Origin: Pseudomonadota bacterium
Lineage (GTDB): Bacteria > Desulfobacterota > Syntrophia > Syntrophales > UBA5619
Direction of reading: 5' to 3'
Assembly (NCBI GenBank): GCA_018896355.1
Contig: JAHIMW010000074.1
Location: forward strand, 1 to 20,078
DNA length: 20,078 bases
Both the position numbers and the translations under genes were made by a program. Of this stretch, positions 6,433 through 13,915 are shown one piece after another (position 1 is the stretch's first letter; the number at the start of each line of letters is the position of its first letter). Under the pieces are notes generated by a model, which saw nothing but the letters and a program-made list of their open reading frames with translations, searched no databases and had not been told where the DNA came from.

Positions 6433-8468
6433 ATTCCTGTCAGTGCGAGAAACGCCGCCTCATCAAGGATGGCGATCCCCTGCTGCCGCGCCTTTTCTAT
6501 CTTGGAACCAGCGGCTTCCCCTGCGACGACGTAGTTTGTCGTCTTCGTTACAGCGCTGCCGACCGCCCCCCCCATCGATTCCACGAGCGCCTTGGCCTCG
6601 TTTCGGCCCATTCGGGAAAGCGTTCCCGTAAATACAAATGTTTTACCCGCAAGGGGTGCGGCCTGCAGCCGCGCCGTCTCCATGGGGGTAATGCCCGCAC
6701 TGCGGAGTTTTTGGATCACCTGAAGGTTTGCCGCTTCCCGGAAGAAGCCGACGATGCTTGCGGCAACCTCGGGACCGATATCCCGGACGGTCTGCAGCTC
6801 TTCCGAGGTGGCGGCCATCAGGGCGTCCAGCTTGCCGCAGGCCTGCGCGAGTCGCTTTGCCGTCTGTTCCCCGATGTGGCGAATGCCGAGGGCAAAGATC
6901 AGGCGGTCCAGCGGCGGGCTTTTCGCCCGGCCGATCGCCTCCAGCAGATTCGACGCCGATTTTTCGGCCATCCGCTCAAGGCCGAGAAGCTTCTCCTTCG
7001 TCAGGAAGAAGAGGTCGGCCGGGTCATGGATCAGACCGTTCGTCACGAGCTGTGCGACCACTTTGTCCCCCAGCCCATCGATGTCCAGCGCCCCGCGGGA
7101 GGCGAAGTGGGCAATATGCTCGCGGATCTGGGCCGGGCAGGCCATGCCGATGCACCGGTGGGCAACCTCGCCCTCCATTCGGACGACCCGGGAGCCGCAT
7201 TCCGGGCAGGTCTCCGGCATGACGAAGGGTTTTTCAGAGCCGATTCTTGCGGTTTGGACGACCTCGACGACCTCGGGAATGACGTCACCCGCCCGCTGAA
7301 TCATCACCGTATCCCCGATGCGGATATCTTTTTTGCGGATCTCGTCCTCGTTGTGGAGGGTCGCCCGGCTGACCATGACGCCGCCGACCCGGACCGCCCT
7401 CATGACGGCGACCGGCGTCAGGACGCCCGTGCGGCCGACCTGAACCACGATGTCGTCGATCACCGTCCTCTCCCGGACGGCCGCGAATTTACAGGCCACC
7501 GCCCAGCGCGGGCTGCGGGAGACGGCGCCGAGGCGCTCCTGCAGCAGGAGGTCGTTTACCTTGATCACGATACCGTCGATCTCGTAGGGGAGCTTGTCGC
7601 GCATTTGGCCGATCTGGTGGTAATAGTGAATGCATTCCTCGATATCTACCGCGGGACGGATCAGCGGATTCACCTGGAAACCCCAGGCGGCGAGCGTCCG
7701 GAGGACCGCTTCGTGCGTTCGGAAGGCAACCCCCTCCGCCGTTGCGATTGCATAGCAGAACATGGTGAGCGGTCGTCGCGCCGTGATCCGCGAGTCGAGC
7801 TGGCGGAGCGATCCCGCCGCCGCGTTGCGGGGATTGGCGAAGGGGGGGGCGCCCTGTTCCGTCCGGCGGATGTTCAGGTTGCGGAAGGCTTCCCGCTCCA
7901 TGCAGACCTCCCCCCGAATCTCGATCCTCTCCGGCACGGCCGCCATTCCGCCTCCCGGCGGAGGGGGCGGATCCTCCATTCGCGGGACGGAAAGGGGAAT
8001 CGCCGGGATCGTCCGGAGGTTCAACGTGACGTCTTCACCTACAGTGCCGTCCCCGCGCGTCGAGCCCACCGTCAGCCGGCCATACTCGTAGAGAAGGTTC
8101 ACGGCGAGGCCGTCCAACTTTGGCTCCACGACATAGTGAATAGGGTCGTCGCTTCCCAGAAACCGTCGGCAGCGGCGGTCGAATTCACGGATCTCCTCGC
8201 CGGAGAAGGCGTTGGCCAGGCTGAGCATCGGGGTCCGGTGGGTGACGGCGCCGAATTTTTCCAGCGGGGGTGCGCCGACGCGCTGTGTCGGGGAGTCCGG
8301 CGTGATGAGATCGGGAAATTCCAGTTCCAGATCGTTCAGCTCCCGGAGGAGGAGATCATAGTCGGCGTCGGTGATTTCCGGATCATCCATCTGGTAGTAA
8401 CGTCGGTTATGGTGGAGAAGGGTTGTCCGGAGGGATTCGATCCGGGTCCGCGCCGCTTCACGATTCAT
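6408..8468 (-). CDS. ligA: NAD+-dependent DNA ligase LigA
   Basis: A 686-residue enzyme sealing DNA nicks with NAD+. It has the Ia region (HHNRRYYQMDDPEITDADYD), adenylation lysine K117 in KLDG, STRGDGTVGEDVT, and EIRGEV and the GIVIKV motif of the nucleotidyltransferase domain. An OB fold, the four-cysteine zinc finger (CPECG followed by RCIGMACPAQ), helix-hairpin-helix repeats and a C-terminal BRCT domain (GKTFVFTGTLSRMGRNEAK) follow. All domains are complete. A Pro/Gly run (residues ~165-175, DPPPPPGGGM) is a small linker insertion. The extreme C-terminus VVPCNS was probably altered by the adjacent mobile element: without it the frame would read KVVE-stop. The ATG at 8468 has only a weak GGGTGA upstream. 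Confidence 0.97.
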   Translation of the reverse strand: MNREAARTRIESLRTTLLHHNRRYYQMDDPEITDADYDLLLRELNDLELEFPDLITPDSPTQRVGAPPLEKFGAVTHRTPMLSLANAFSGEEIREFDRRCRRFLGSDDPIHYVVEPKLDGLAVNLLYEYGRLTVGSTRGDGTVGEDVTLNLRTIPAIPLSVPRMEDPPPPPGGGMAAVPERIEIRGEVCMEREAFRNLNIRRTEQGAPPFANPRNAAAGSLRQLDSRITARRPLTMFCYAIATAEGVAFRTHEAVLRTLAAWGFQVNPLIRPAVDIEECIHYYHQIGQMRDKLPYEIDGIVIKVNDLLLQERLGAVSRSPRWAVACKFAAVRERTVIDDIVVQVGRTGVLTPVAVMRAVRVGGVMVSRATLHNEDEIRKKDIRIGDTVMIQRAGDVIPEVVEVVQTARIGSEKPFVMPETCPECGSRVVRMEGEVAHRCIGMACPAQIREHIAHFASRGALDIDGLGDKVVAQLVTNGLIHDPADLFFLTKEKLLGLERMAEKSASNLLEAIGRAKSPPLDRLIFALGIRHIGEQTAKRLAQACGKLDALMAATSEELQTVRDIGPEVAASIVGFFREAANLQVIQKLRSAGITPMETARLQAAPLAGKTFVFTGTLSRMGRNEAKALVESMGGAVGSAVTKTTNYVVAGEAAGSKIEKARQQGIAILDEAAFLALTGIKVVPCNS

Positions 8469-8549
8469 CGAGGGTCACCCTGTGAGAAACTCAGCGTTAT
8501 TGAAGTCGGCCGCCCATGGGCGACGATTTCTTTGAACCATTCCGGGATA

Positions 8550-8816
8550 TCACGATTTCACCAGCCGCAACGCCGGTTTTCCCTTCGGGGGTTTTTCCGG
8601 TCCGGTCTCATGCTGCCGCAGGAGTTGCTCGTTGAAGATGTGGTTCTTGGCGCGGACCGCGTTGATGATGAAAAAGATGATGACTGCCTTTTCCCACTCC
8701 TGCGAGGGTTCGAAATGCTCCATCCGCTTCTTGTATTTTTCCCAGAGGGAGGAGAGGGAGGCCTCGTCGAGGCCGAGGATCTGTTGCGCCAGTCTGTCGA
8801 GTGAGGATTCGATCAT
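8550..8816 (-). CDS. Small protein of unknown function upstream of ligA
   Basis: An 88-residue protein that I do not recognise. Visible features are an acidic/amphipathic N-terminal half (SLDRLAQQILGLDEASLSSLWEKYKKRM), then a hydrophobic helix (WEKAVIIFFIINAVRAKNHIF), probably buried rather than transmembrane because it is short and followed by charged residues, and a Pro/Lys-rich tail. I place the start at ATG 8816 with AGGGG about 9 bases upstream; an in-frame TTG at 8825 is a less likely alternative. It is the first gene after the promoter at 8850-8878 and is followed by ligA after 81 bp, so the two are probably co-transcribed. The composition supports real coding. Confidence 0.7.
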   Translation of the reverse strand: MIESSLDRLAQQILGLDEASLSSLWEKYKKRMEHFEPSQEWEKAVIIFFIINAVRAKNHIFNEQLLRQHETGPEKPPKGKPALRLVKS

Positions 8817-8849
8817 GATGTTCAACCCCTGCTTGCATTTTTCAGCCTC

Positions 8850-8878
8850 ATTCTAACGTCAGTCATGCGGAAAGTCAA
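8850..8878 (-). promoter_or_regulatory. Sigma70-type promoter for the small gene-ligA operon
   Basis: On the minus strand: TTGACT -35 (8873-8878), exactly 17 bp, TAGAAT -10 (8850-8855). Predicted start near 8843 gives a short ~27-base leader to ATG 8816. Confidence 0.65.
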
Positions 8879-8934
8879 ACGAAACGGGAGCGGCCGCCCC
8901 AAATAATCCTTGTCTTTTTTCGTCATCTCGTTAT

Positions 8935-9024
8935 AATCACCCCGCTCGTGCGCGGAGGTCTCGCCACCGAAAGATACGGGGGGAAGTGTGATCTCAATCA
9001 CCCCGCTCGTGCGCGGAGGTCTCG
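8935..9024. repeat. 29-bp direct repeat pair with 32-bp spacer (CRISPR-like mini-array)
   Basis: Two identical 29-bp copies lie at 8935-8963 and 8996-9024. Each starts AATCACCCCGC and ends GCGGAGGTCTCG, and 32 bp separate them. The unit contains ACC-CCGC and GCGG-A-GGT, which can pair as a 7-bp stem with one bulged A. A 29-bp repeat and 32-bp spacer are the classic type I-E CRISPR dimensions, and the C-rich/G-rich hairpin also fits. There is no third repeat at the expected phase on either side and no cas gene in the window. It may be an array relic, an orphan unit, or a regulatory repeat upstream of the HIT gene. Confidence 0.55.
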
Positions 9025-9103
9025 TCCGTATGATGACCGGTACGATCTCCGATGTTCGGAAATGATCGTTGGAACGCTCTTCCGTCCTGCTGAGGGTTAC
9101 TGA

Positions 9104-9595
9104 ATGGACACGATCTTTGCGCCCTGGCGCTCGGCCTATATCCGGGGGGAAAAGCCCACGGGCTGCGTTCTCTGCAAGGATGCCGCGCGGGGGGATGGCT
9201 TGGTCCTCTGCGAGGGGAAAAGCGGCTACATCATAGTGAACCGCTATCCCTACACCGGCGGCCACCTGATGATCGTTCCGTTCCGTCACCTGAGCCGCCT
9301 GAGCGAGCTTCTTCCCGCGGAGAGAGAGGAGCTCTTTGCTTTTATGGATCTCTCCGTCAGGGTTCTGACCGAAGCCATGAGGCCGGAGGGGTTCAACCTC
9401 GGCATTAATCTTGGTAAGGCGGCGGGCGCAGGCATCGACGATCACCTCCACATCCATGTTGTCCCCCGATGGGGAGGCGATACAAATTTCATGAGCGTTA
9501 TCGGCAATGTCCGTGTCATTCCTGATGATGTCGCCGGTACGGCCCGGGAGCTCAGACCATTTTTCAAGAAATTTCAGCGGGAGGTCTGCGGATGA
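9104..9595 (+). CDS. HIT-family nucleotide hydrolase/phosphorylase
   Basis: A 163-residue protein of the histidine-triad superfamily. The catalytic triad HLHIHVVPRW has H114, H116 and H118. Upstream are TIFAPWRSAYI and CVLC (C21, C24), as in the Ap4A phosphorylase-like branch, and VNRYPYTGGHLMIVP, the conserved HIT core strand. These enzymes cleave dinucleoside polyphosphates or nucleotide phosphoramidates; the CxxC at the N-terminus could form a zinc site with a nearby His. The start ATG 9104 follows GAGGGT. It overlaps lapA by 4 bp (ATGA at 9592-9595). Confidence 0.9.
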   Translation: MDTIFAPWRSAYIRGEKPTGCVLCKDAARGDGLVLCEGKSGYIIVNRYPYTGGHLMIVPFRHLSRLSELLPAEREELFAFMDLSVRVLTEAMRPEGFNLGINLGKAAGAGIDDHLHIHVVPRWGGDTNFMSVIGNVRVIPDDVAGTARELRPFFKKFQREVCG

Positions 9596-9939
9596 AAGTA
9601 ATCTATACCATCATTGTGGCGATTTTAGTCATGTTCATCATCACCTTTTCACTTGAAAATACGGACCCCGTGAAACTCCGTTATCTTGGTTTAGATTTCT
9701 TCAAGGGATCCCTCCCAACTTACATGTTGATTTTCCTCTCTTTTCTCGCCGGGGTCATTTTCACGGGGTTCATGGGGATCGTAGAGCGGTTCCGCCTGAC
9801 CAGAACGATCAACCGCCTGAACAAGACCATTCGGGATCTTCGCCGCGAGACGAAGGCGAACGAGAACGAGAACGGGCATCCCCCCCGGATCTTGGCCGGC
9901 GAGAAGACCACTCTGCCGTCCGGCGAAGGAATCCCCTGA
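9592..9939 (+). CDS. LapA-domain (DUF1049) inner-membrane protein
   Basis: A 115-residue protein with two membrane helices (about residues 3-24 and 42-64) and between them SLENTDPVKLRYLG, the pattern typical of the lipopolysaccharide assembly protein A domain. After the second helix comes a basic, coiled-coil-prone cytoplasmic segment (RTINRLNKTIRDLRRETKANEN) and a short disordered tail. LapA in E. coli participates in control of LPS synthesis; whether this protein does so is inference. It is translationally coupled to the HIT gene upstream. Confidence 0.85.
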   Translation: MKVIYTIIVAILVMFIITFSLENTDPVKLRYLGLDFFKGSLPTYMLIFLSFLAGVIFTGFMGIVERFRLTRTINRLNKTIRDLRRETKANENENGHPPRILAGEKTTLPSGEGIP

Positions 9940-10002
9940 TCTGTTTGTAGACAGGTTGTCGGTGGTGTGTTGGAAGCGCGCTTTTCTTGTCTGGGGAGCC
10001 TC

Positions 10003-10857
10003 ATGAATTTCGGCGGCATCGCACCTGCGTTCACAGTATATAAGAAGGCTGCATTCGTCGTCATTCCCGTTCCGTATGACCTGACCTCGACATACCAGTC
10101 CGGGTCGCGGCGAGGACCGGGGGCGATCCTTGATGCCTCCGGCAACATGGAGCTCTATGACGAGGAGCTTCGGAAGGAGACCTATCGGTCCGGCATCCAC
10201 ACCCTGCCGCCCCTCGAGTCGGATGCCCGCGGACCGGCCGAGATGGTGGACTCCGTCCGCCGGACCATTTCCCGGGTCGCGGCCGACGGGAAGATCCCTG
10301 TCATGCTCGGCGGGGAACACAGCATCACCTTCGGCGCCGTCCAGGCGATGAAAGAAATTTATCCGGAGATTACCGTCCTTCAGTTGGACGCCCATGCCGA
10401 TCTCCGGGATTCCTATCAGGGGACGCCTTACAGCCATGCCTCCGTGGCCCGGCGCATCACCGGCGTCTACCCCCTCATCCAGGCGGGCATAAGGAGTTTG
10501 AGCGTCGAGGAGGCTGAATTCATGGAGGAGGGTCGCGTCCGGACCCATACGGCGGATTTCATACTCGACGGTGGGGCATGGTGGGAGACGATCTGCGGCG
10601 ATCTGCACGGGGATCTCTACCTCACGGTCGACCTCGATGTTCTCGATCCGGCCGTAATGCCCTCGACGGGAACGCCGGAACCGGGAGGCCTTGCCTGGCG
10701 GGATCTTCTGCGTCTCGTTCGCGAGGCGGCGAAGCGCTGCCGGATCCGGGGTTTCGACGTCGTGGAGCTTGCCCCCATCCCGGGGGTAGTCGCGCCCGAT
10801 TTTTTGGCGGCCAAACTGGTCTATCGGATCATGGGCTATCTCACTGAAAAGAATTAA
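10003..10857 (+). CDS. speB: Agmatinase (ureohydrolase family)
   Basis: A 284-residue binuclear manganese ureohydrolase converting agmatine to putrescine and urea. The three metal motifs are intact: GGEHSIT (H106), DAHADLRD (D129, H131, D133) and DLDVLDPA (D210, D212), followed by STGTPEPGGL. The length is close to other bacterial agmatinases (~285-306). I place the start at ATG 10003 with GGGGAG immediately upstream; an in-frame GTG at 9967 would add 12 residues with little homology. The agmatinase call over arginase or formimidoylglutamase is supported by the downstream arginine decarboxylase pdaD, which makes its substrate. A mobile repeat now lies between the two genes. Confidence 0.92.
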   Translation: MNFGGIAPAFTVYKKAAFVVIPVPYDLTSTYQSGSRRGPGAILDASGNMELYDEELRKETYRSGIHTLPPLESDARGPAEMVDSVRRTISRVAADGKIPVMLGGEHSITFGAVQAMKEIYPEITVLQLDAHADLRDSYQGTPYSHASVARRITGVYPLIQAGIRSLSVEEAEFMEEGRVRTHTADFILDGGAWWETICGDLHGDLYLTVDLDVLDPAVMPSTGTPEPGGLAWRDLLRLVREAAKRCRIRGFDVVELAPIPGVVAPDFLAAKLVYRIMGYLTEKN

Positions 10858-10860
10858 TAT

Positions 10861-11030
10861 ATGGAGGTAATCGCAAAAGTACCAATAAATACCCTCCCCT
10901 CTGGCGGGGGAGGGTTAGGGTGGGGGGGGAGGTTGCCATGCGATCAGCATGTTGCAGCTTCACCCACCCCCTAACCCCCATCCGTCAAGGGAGGGGGAAC
11001 ATGTTTTGAAGAGTTTTGCAATTACCTCAT
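10861..11030. mobile_element. MITE-like G/C-block element, copy 2 (reverse orientation), between speB and pdaD
   Basis: The core 10890-11000 is the reverse-complement relative of copy 1 at 6282-6390; both carry CCCTCCCTTGACGG, GGGTGAAGC and CCCACCCTAACCCTCCCC in the same order when aligned. Outer inverted repeats are clear here: GTAATCGCAAAAGT on the left and the inverse of GTAATTGCAAAACT on the right (12 of 14 matching). The flanks ATATGGAG and ATAAGGAG may be an imperfect target duplication. The element ends just before the pdaD Shine-Dalgarno, so its RNA fold could influence pdaD expression. Confidence 0.6.
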
Positions 11031-11044
11031 AAGGAGAAAAACCA

Positions 11045-11593
11045 TTGAATGTTTATGTTCCCAAACAGATTTTTTTTACAAAAGGGGTGGGGCTCCACAA
11101 AGAGGAGCTTCATTCCTTCGAGTTGGCTCTCCGTGACGCCGGCATCGAGAAATGCAATCTTGTGCAGGTGTCCAGCATCCTGCCGCCCGGCTGTCAGGTG
11201 ATCTCACGTGCGCGGGGCCTGAAGGAGCTCAAGGCGGGCGCCATAACCTATTGCGTTCTTAGCCGTTGCTCCAGCAATGAACCGAGGCGGCTGCTGGCGG
11301 CATCCGTCGGCTGCGCCATCCCAGCCGACAAGCGCACATATGGCTATATCAGCGAGCATCACGCTTTTGGCCTGACCCAGCGCCAGGCGGGGGACTATGC
11401 GGAAGACCTTGCCGCGGCCATGCTCGCATCCACCCTTGGCATCGACTTCGATATCGATGAGAGCTGGGACGAAAAAAAGGAGATCTTCAAGATCAGCGGA
11501 AAGATCGTGAGCACCCGAAACATCACCCAGTCGAGCATCGTTCAATCGCACGGGTTCACCACGGTCATCGCCGTCGCCGGGTTCGTCTTCTGA
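11045..11593 (+). CDS. pdaD: Pyruvoyl-dependent arginine decarboxylase
   Basis: A 182-residue pro-enzyme of the PdaD family, decarboxylating arginine to agmatine without PLP. The self-processing site is VSSILPPGC: cleavage between S43 and S44 would give a beta chain and an alpha chain with an N-terminal pyruvoyl group. SEHHAFG (E104) carries the conserved catalytic glutamate region, and the family starts VPKQIFFTKGVGLHKEEL, as here. The length is near the usual 150-200. The start is TTG at 11045, with AAGGAG about 9 bases upstream and the conserved N-terminus in phase. With speB upstream it completes a two-step arginine-to-putrescine route. PdaD is best known from archaea but occurs in several anaerobic bacteria. 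Confidence 0.94.
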   Translation: MNVYVPKQIFFTKGVGLHKEELHSFELALRDAGIEKCNLVQVSSILPPGCQVISRARGLKELKAGAITYCVLSRCSSNEPRRLLAASVGCAIPADKRTYGYISEHHAFGLTQRQAGDYAEDLAAAMLASTLGIDFDIDESWDEKKEIFKISGKIVSTRNITQSSIVQSHGFTTVIAVAGFVF

Positions 11594-11609
11594 TCGCCGC
11601 TGATCCGCG

Positions 11610-11634
11610 GTTAGGATCTGTAACAGACCCTAAC
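11610..11634. other. Hairpin between pdaD and the histidine kinase gene
   Basis: GTTAGG...CCTAAC with an inner TCTG/CAGA forms a 10-bp stem with one A-C mismatch and a TAA loop. There is no T-tract, so an intrinsic terminator is not claimed; a transcript-stabilising or partial termination role is possible. Confidence 0.35.
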
Positions 11635-11707
11635 ATCGGAAGCCCCCGGGGGTTGTATTGCGGGTGGCTTCGCCCGGCAGAAAACCTTTTGCAGGGGGGT
11701 AGAAAAG

Positions 11708-13915
11708 ATGGTTCCGAACGCCCTACAGGCGGTATCGGCATACGTCATTCCTCCGCTTCTGGGGTTTATCGTCCTGCTTGGCCTCGCCCTGGTTTCGCTG
11801 CTGCGGGGCGGAAGGAAGCGGACGAACATCCTGTTTGCCGGCATCTGTCTCCTTGGCGCGCTATTCAATGCCGATATGGCCCTCGTTTCCATTGTGCCCG
11901 ATGAGCGGCTGGCCCTTCGCGTTGACCGAACGGTCCATTTCTTCTTCGTCTTCAGCATTCCCATCTATATCCTGTTCGTACATGCATTTTTGGGCATCCG
12001 CGGACGACGGTGGCTGGAGGTTCCCGCCTGGCTGTTCAGCATCGCTTTTCTGACGATCGTGCCAACCGATCTCTACTTGAATGGATTTCATCACTATTCC
12101 TTCGGTCGGATCGCCCGCGCCGGCGTGCTGTTTCACCTCTTTTCGGCGACGGTCGCCTTTACGGTCATCTACTGTCTCGCGGTTCTCTATCACGCGATGA
12201 AGGAGTCCGCGGACAATCATCAGAGAAACAGGATCAAATACATCTTCGGGGGGCTGGGGTTTTCCGCCCTTCTGCTCGCCTTCACAATCCTTCCGGTCAG
12301 CGGCGTTCCTGTCTATCCGCTGGGGAATTTCAGCTTCATACCGGCCATTTTTCTCGCCTTCGGCGTCCTCAAATATGATCTTCTGGACATCGGCGCCCTC
12401 ATCCGCCGGGGGACGGTCTACTTCCTCCTCACCGGCATTCTCACCGCGCTCTATGTCCTGGTCATCTTTCTCTTCCACACCTTCTTTCTCAGCACCGGCA
12501 GCGGCGATTCGTTTGTGCTTTCCCTGGTCCTCGCGCTCATCATCGTTCTGTTGTTCACCCCCCTTCGGGAGCGGGTGCAGAGCCTCATCGACCGCCTTTT
12601 TTTCCGGGGGTGCTACGATTACCGGGAGCTGCTCCGGGAGATCAGCGGGAAGATGGCCTCCATCCTCAGCATTTCGCAGATCCGGGGACTCCTTCTGAAC
12701 GTGATTCACGATGCCCTTCAGGTGGAAAGGGCATCTCTCGTTCTGGCCGAAGGGGGTGTGTTCCGTTTTTATAACAGGGAGAAACCGGATGGGGAAGGGG
12801 AGCCCTCTCCCAAAGGCGTTATTCCACTGATCCGCTTTCTAACGTGGGAAAAAGGACCCCTGAACCGGGTGGCTGTGGAGAAGCTCGGGACGGATGCGGA
12901 GACCCGGGAAGCGTTCGCCCGTCTTTTCGACCTGCTTGGCGCGGTGCTGGTCATTCCCATTCCCTCGAGGGAGGGTCTGGCCGGGCTGATCTGCCTCGGC
13001 CAGAAAAAATCCGGCGAGCTTTTTGTTGATGAGGATCTGGAGCTCCTGACGACGATGGCGAATCAGGCCGCGACGGCGATCGAAAATGCGCGAAGTTACG
13101 AGGCCATGGAGGCGCTGAACCGCGATCTCGAAAGGAAGGTTGAAAAACGGACGGCGGCCCTGCAGGAGGCGCTGGCGGAGAAAGAGAGGACGCAGCAACA
13201 GCTGATCCGGTCGGAGAGTCTGGCCGCGATCGGCCAGCTTGTGGCCGGGACCGCTCACGAGTTGAACAACCCGATCGCAGGGGCAATGAGTCTCGTAGAG
13301 ACCAGCGTCGAAACGATCGCGGGATGGGAAATGCAGGCGGATAAAAGGGACGAGATCCTCGAGGACCTCCGTTTTTCGATCGGCGAACTCCGGCGATCGG
13401 CGGCAATCATCCGGAGCCTCCTCGACCTGTCGCGCCAGACGCAGACGTATGTGGAGGCGGTGGACATGAACCGCGCCGTCGATGATGCGCTCAGGGTGCT
13501 CCACAATCAGTACAAGAACCTGCCGGTGGAGATCGTAAAGGCATACGACGACGCACTCCCGGCCGTCGAGGGAAATTTTGCCAACCTGGGGCAGGTCCTG
13601 ATCAACATCATCCGCAACGCCCTCCAGGCGCTTACGGAGGGAAAAGGGCGGATCACCCTGACGACGCGCCAGCCGTCGGCCGACATTGTCGCTGTCGAGT
13701 GCCGCGATACGGGAATCGGGATTCCCGCCGCTTATCTGAAGGACATCTTCAAGCCCTTTTTTACAACAAAAGCGGTCGGCCGGGGCACGGGCCTCGGCCT
13801 CTATCTGTCCCATGAGATCATCCGGCGACACGGCGGCCAGATCCGTGTTGAGAGCGCAGAGGGGAAAGGGACGGTCTTGACCGTCGAGCTCCCCTGTAAA
13901 AGGAGGGAAGCATGA
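11708..13915 (+). CDS. Membrane sensor histidine kinase with GAF domain
   Basis: A 735-residue inner-membrane kinase. Residues ~10-290 hold about nine hydrophobic helices, resembling the N-terminal multi-helix sensor region of some histidine kinases. A linker, LIDRLFFRGCYDYRELLRE, leads into a GAF-like domain (~315-465) and a coiled coil (~468-505). The dimerisation H-box is AGTAHELNNPIAG with phospho-acceptor H517. N-box (NIIRNALQAL), G1 (DTGIGIP), F (FKPFFTTK) and G2 (GRGTGLGLYLSHEIIRRHGG) boxes of the ATPase domain follow, all intact. The H-box and ATPase resemble the NtrB/AtoS/ZraS class. The stimulus is unknown. The stop overlaps the start of the receiver-cyclase gene (ATGA), so they are almost certainly partners. 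Confidence 0.93.
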   Translation: MVPNALQAVSAYVIPPLLGFIVLLGLALVSLLRGGRKRTNILFAGICLLGALFNADMALVSIVPDERLALRVDRTVHFFFVFSIPIYILFVHAFLGIRGRRWLEVPAWLFSIAFLTIVPTDLYLNGFHHYSFGRIARAGVLFHLFSATVAFTVIYCLAVLYHAMKESADNHQRNRIKYIFGGLGFSALLLAFTILPVSGVPVYPLGNFSFIPAIFLAFGVLKYDLLDIGALIRRGTVYFLLTGILTALYVLVIFLFHTFFLSTGSGDSFVLSLVLALIIVLLFTPLRERVQSLIDRLFFRGCYDYRELLREISGKMASILSISQIRGLLLNVIHDALQVERASLVLAEGGVFRFYNREKPDGEGEPSPKGVIPLIRFLTWEKGPLNRVAVEKLGTDAETREAFARLFDLLGAVLVIPIPSREGLAGLICLGQKKSGELFVDEDLELLTTMANQAATAIENARSYEAMEALNRDLERKVEKRTAALQEALAEKERTQQQLIRSESLAAIGQLVAGTAHELNNPIAGAMSLVETSVETIAGWEMQADKRDEILEDLRFSIGELRRSAAIIRSLLDLSRQTQTYVEAVDMNRAVDDALRVLHNQYKNLPVEIVKAYDDALPAVEGNFANLGQVLINIIRNALQALTEGKGRITLTTRQPSADIVAVECRDTGIGIPAAYLKDIFKPFFTTKAVGRGTGLGLYLSHEIIRRHGGQIRVESAEGKGTVLTVELPCKRREA

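Noticed and set aside
6396..8804. 802-codon open frame on the + strand opposite ligA
   Set aside because: LigA on the minus strand is unambiguous; the opposite frame is rich in Arg, Asp and His and shows no family motifs.
11635..11707. Possible cyclic-di-GMP or other riboswitch in the GC-rich leader of the kinase gene
   Set aside because: The CCCCCGGGGG palindrome and GGGTGGCTTCGCCC hairpin lack the conserved core of any riboswitch that I can recall.
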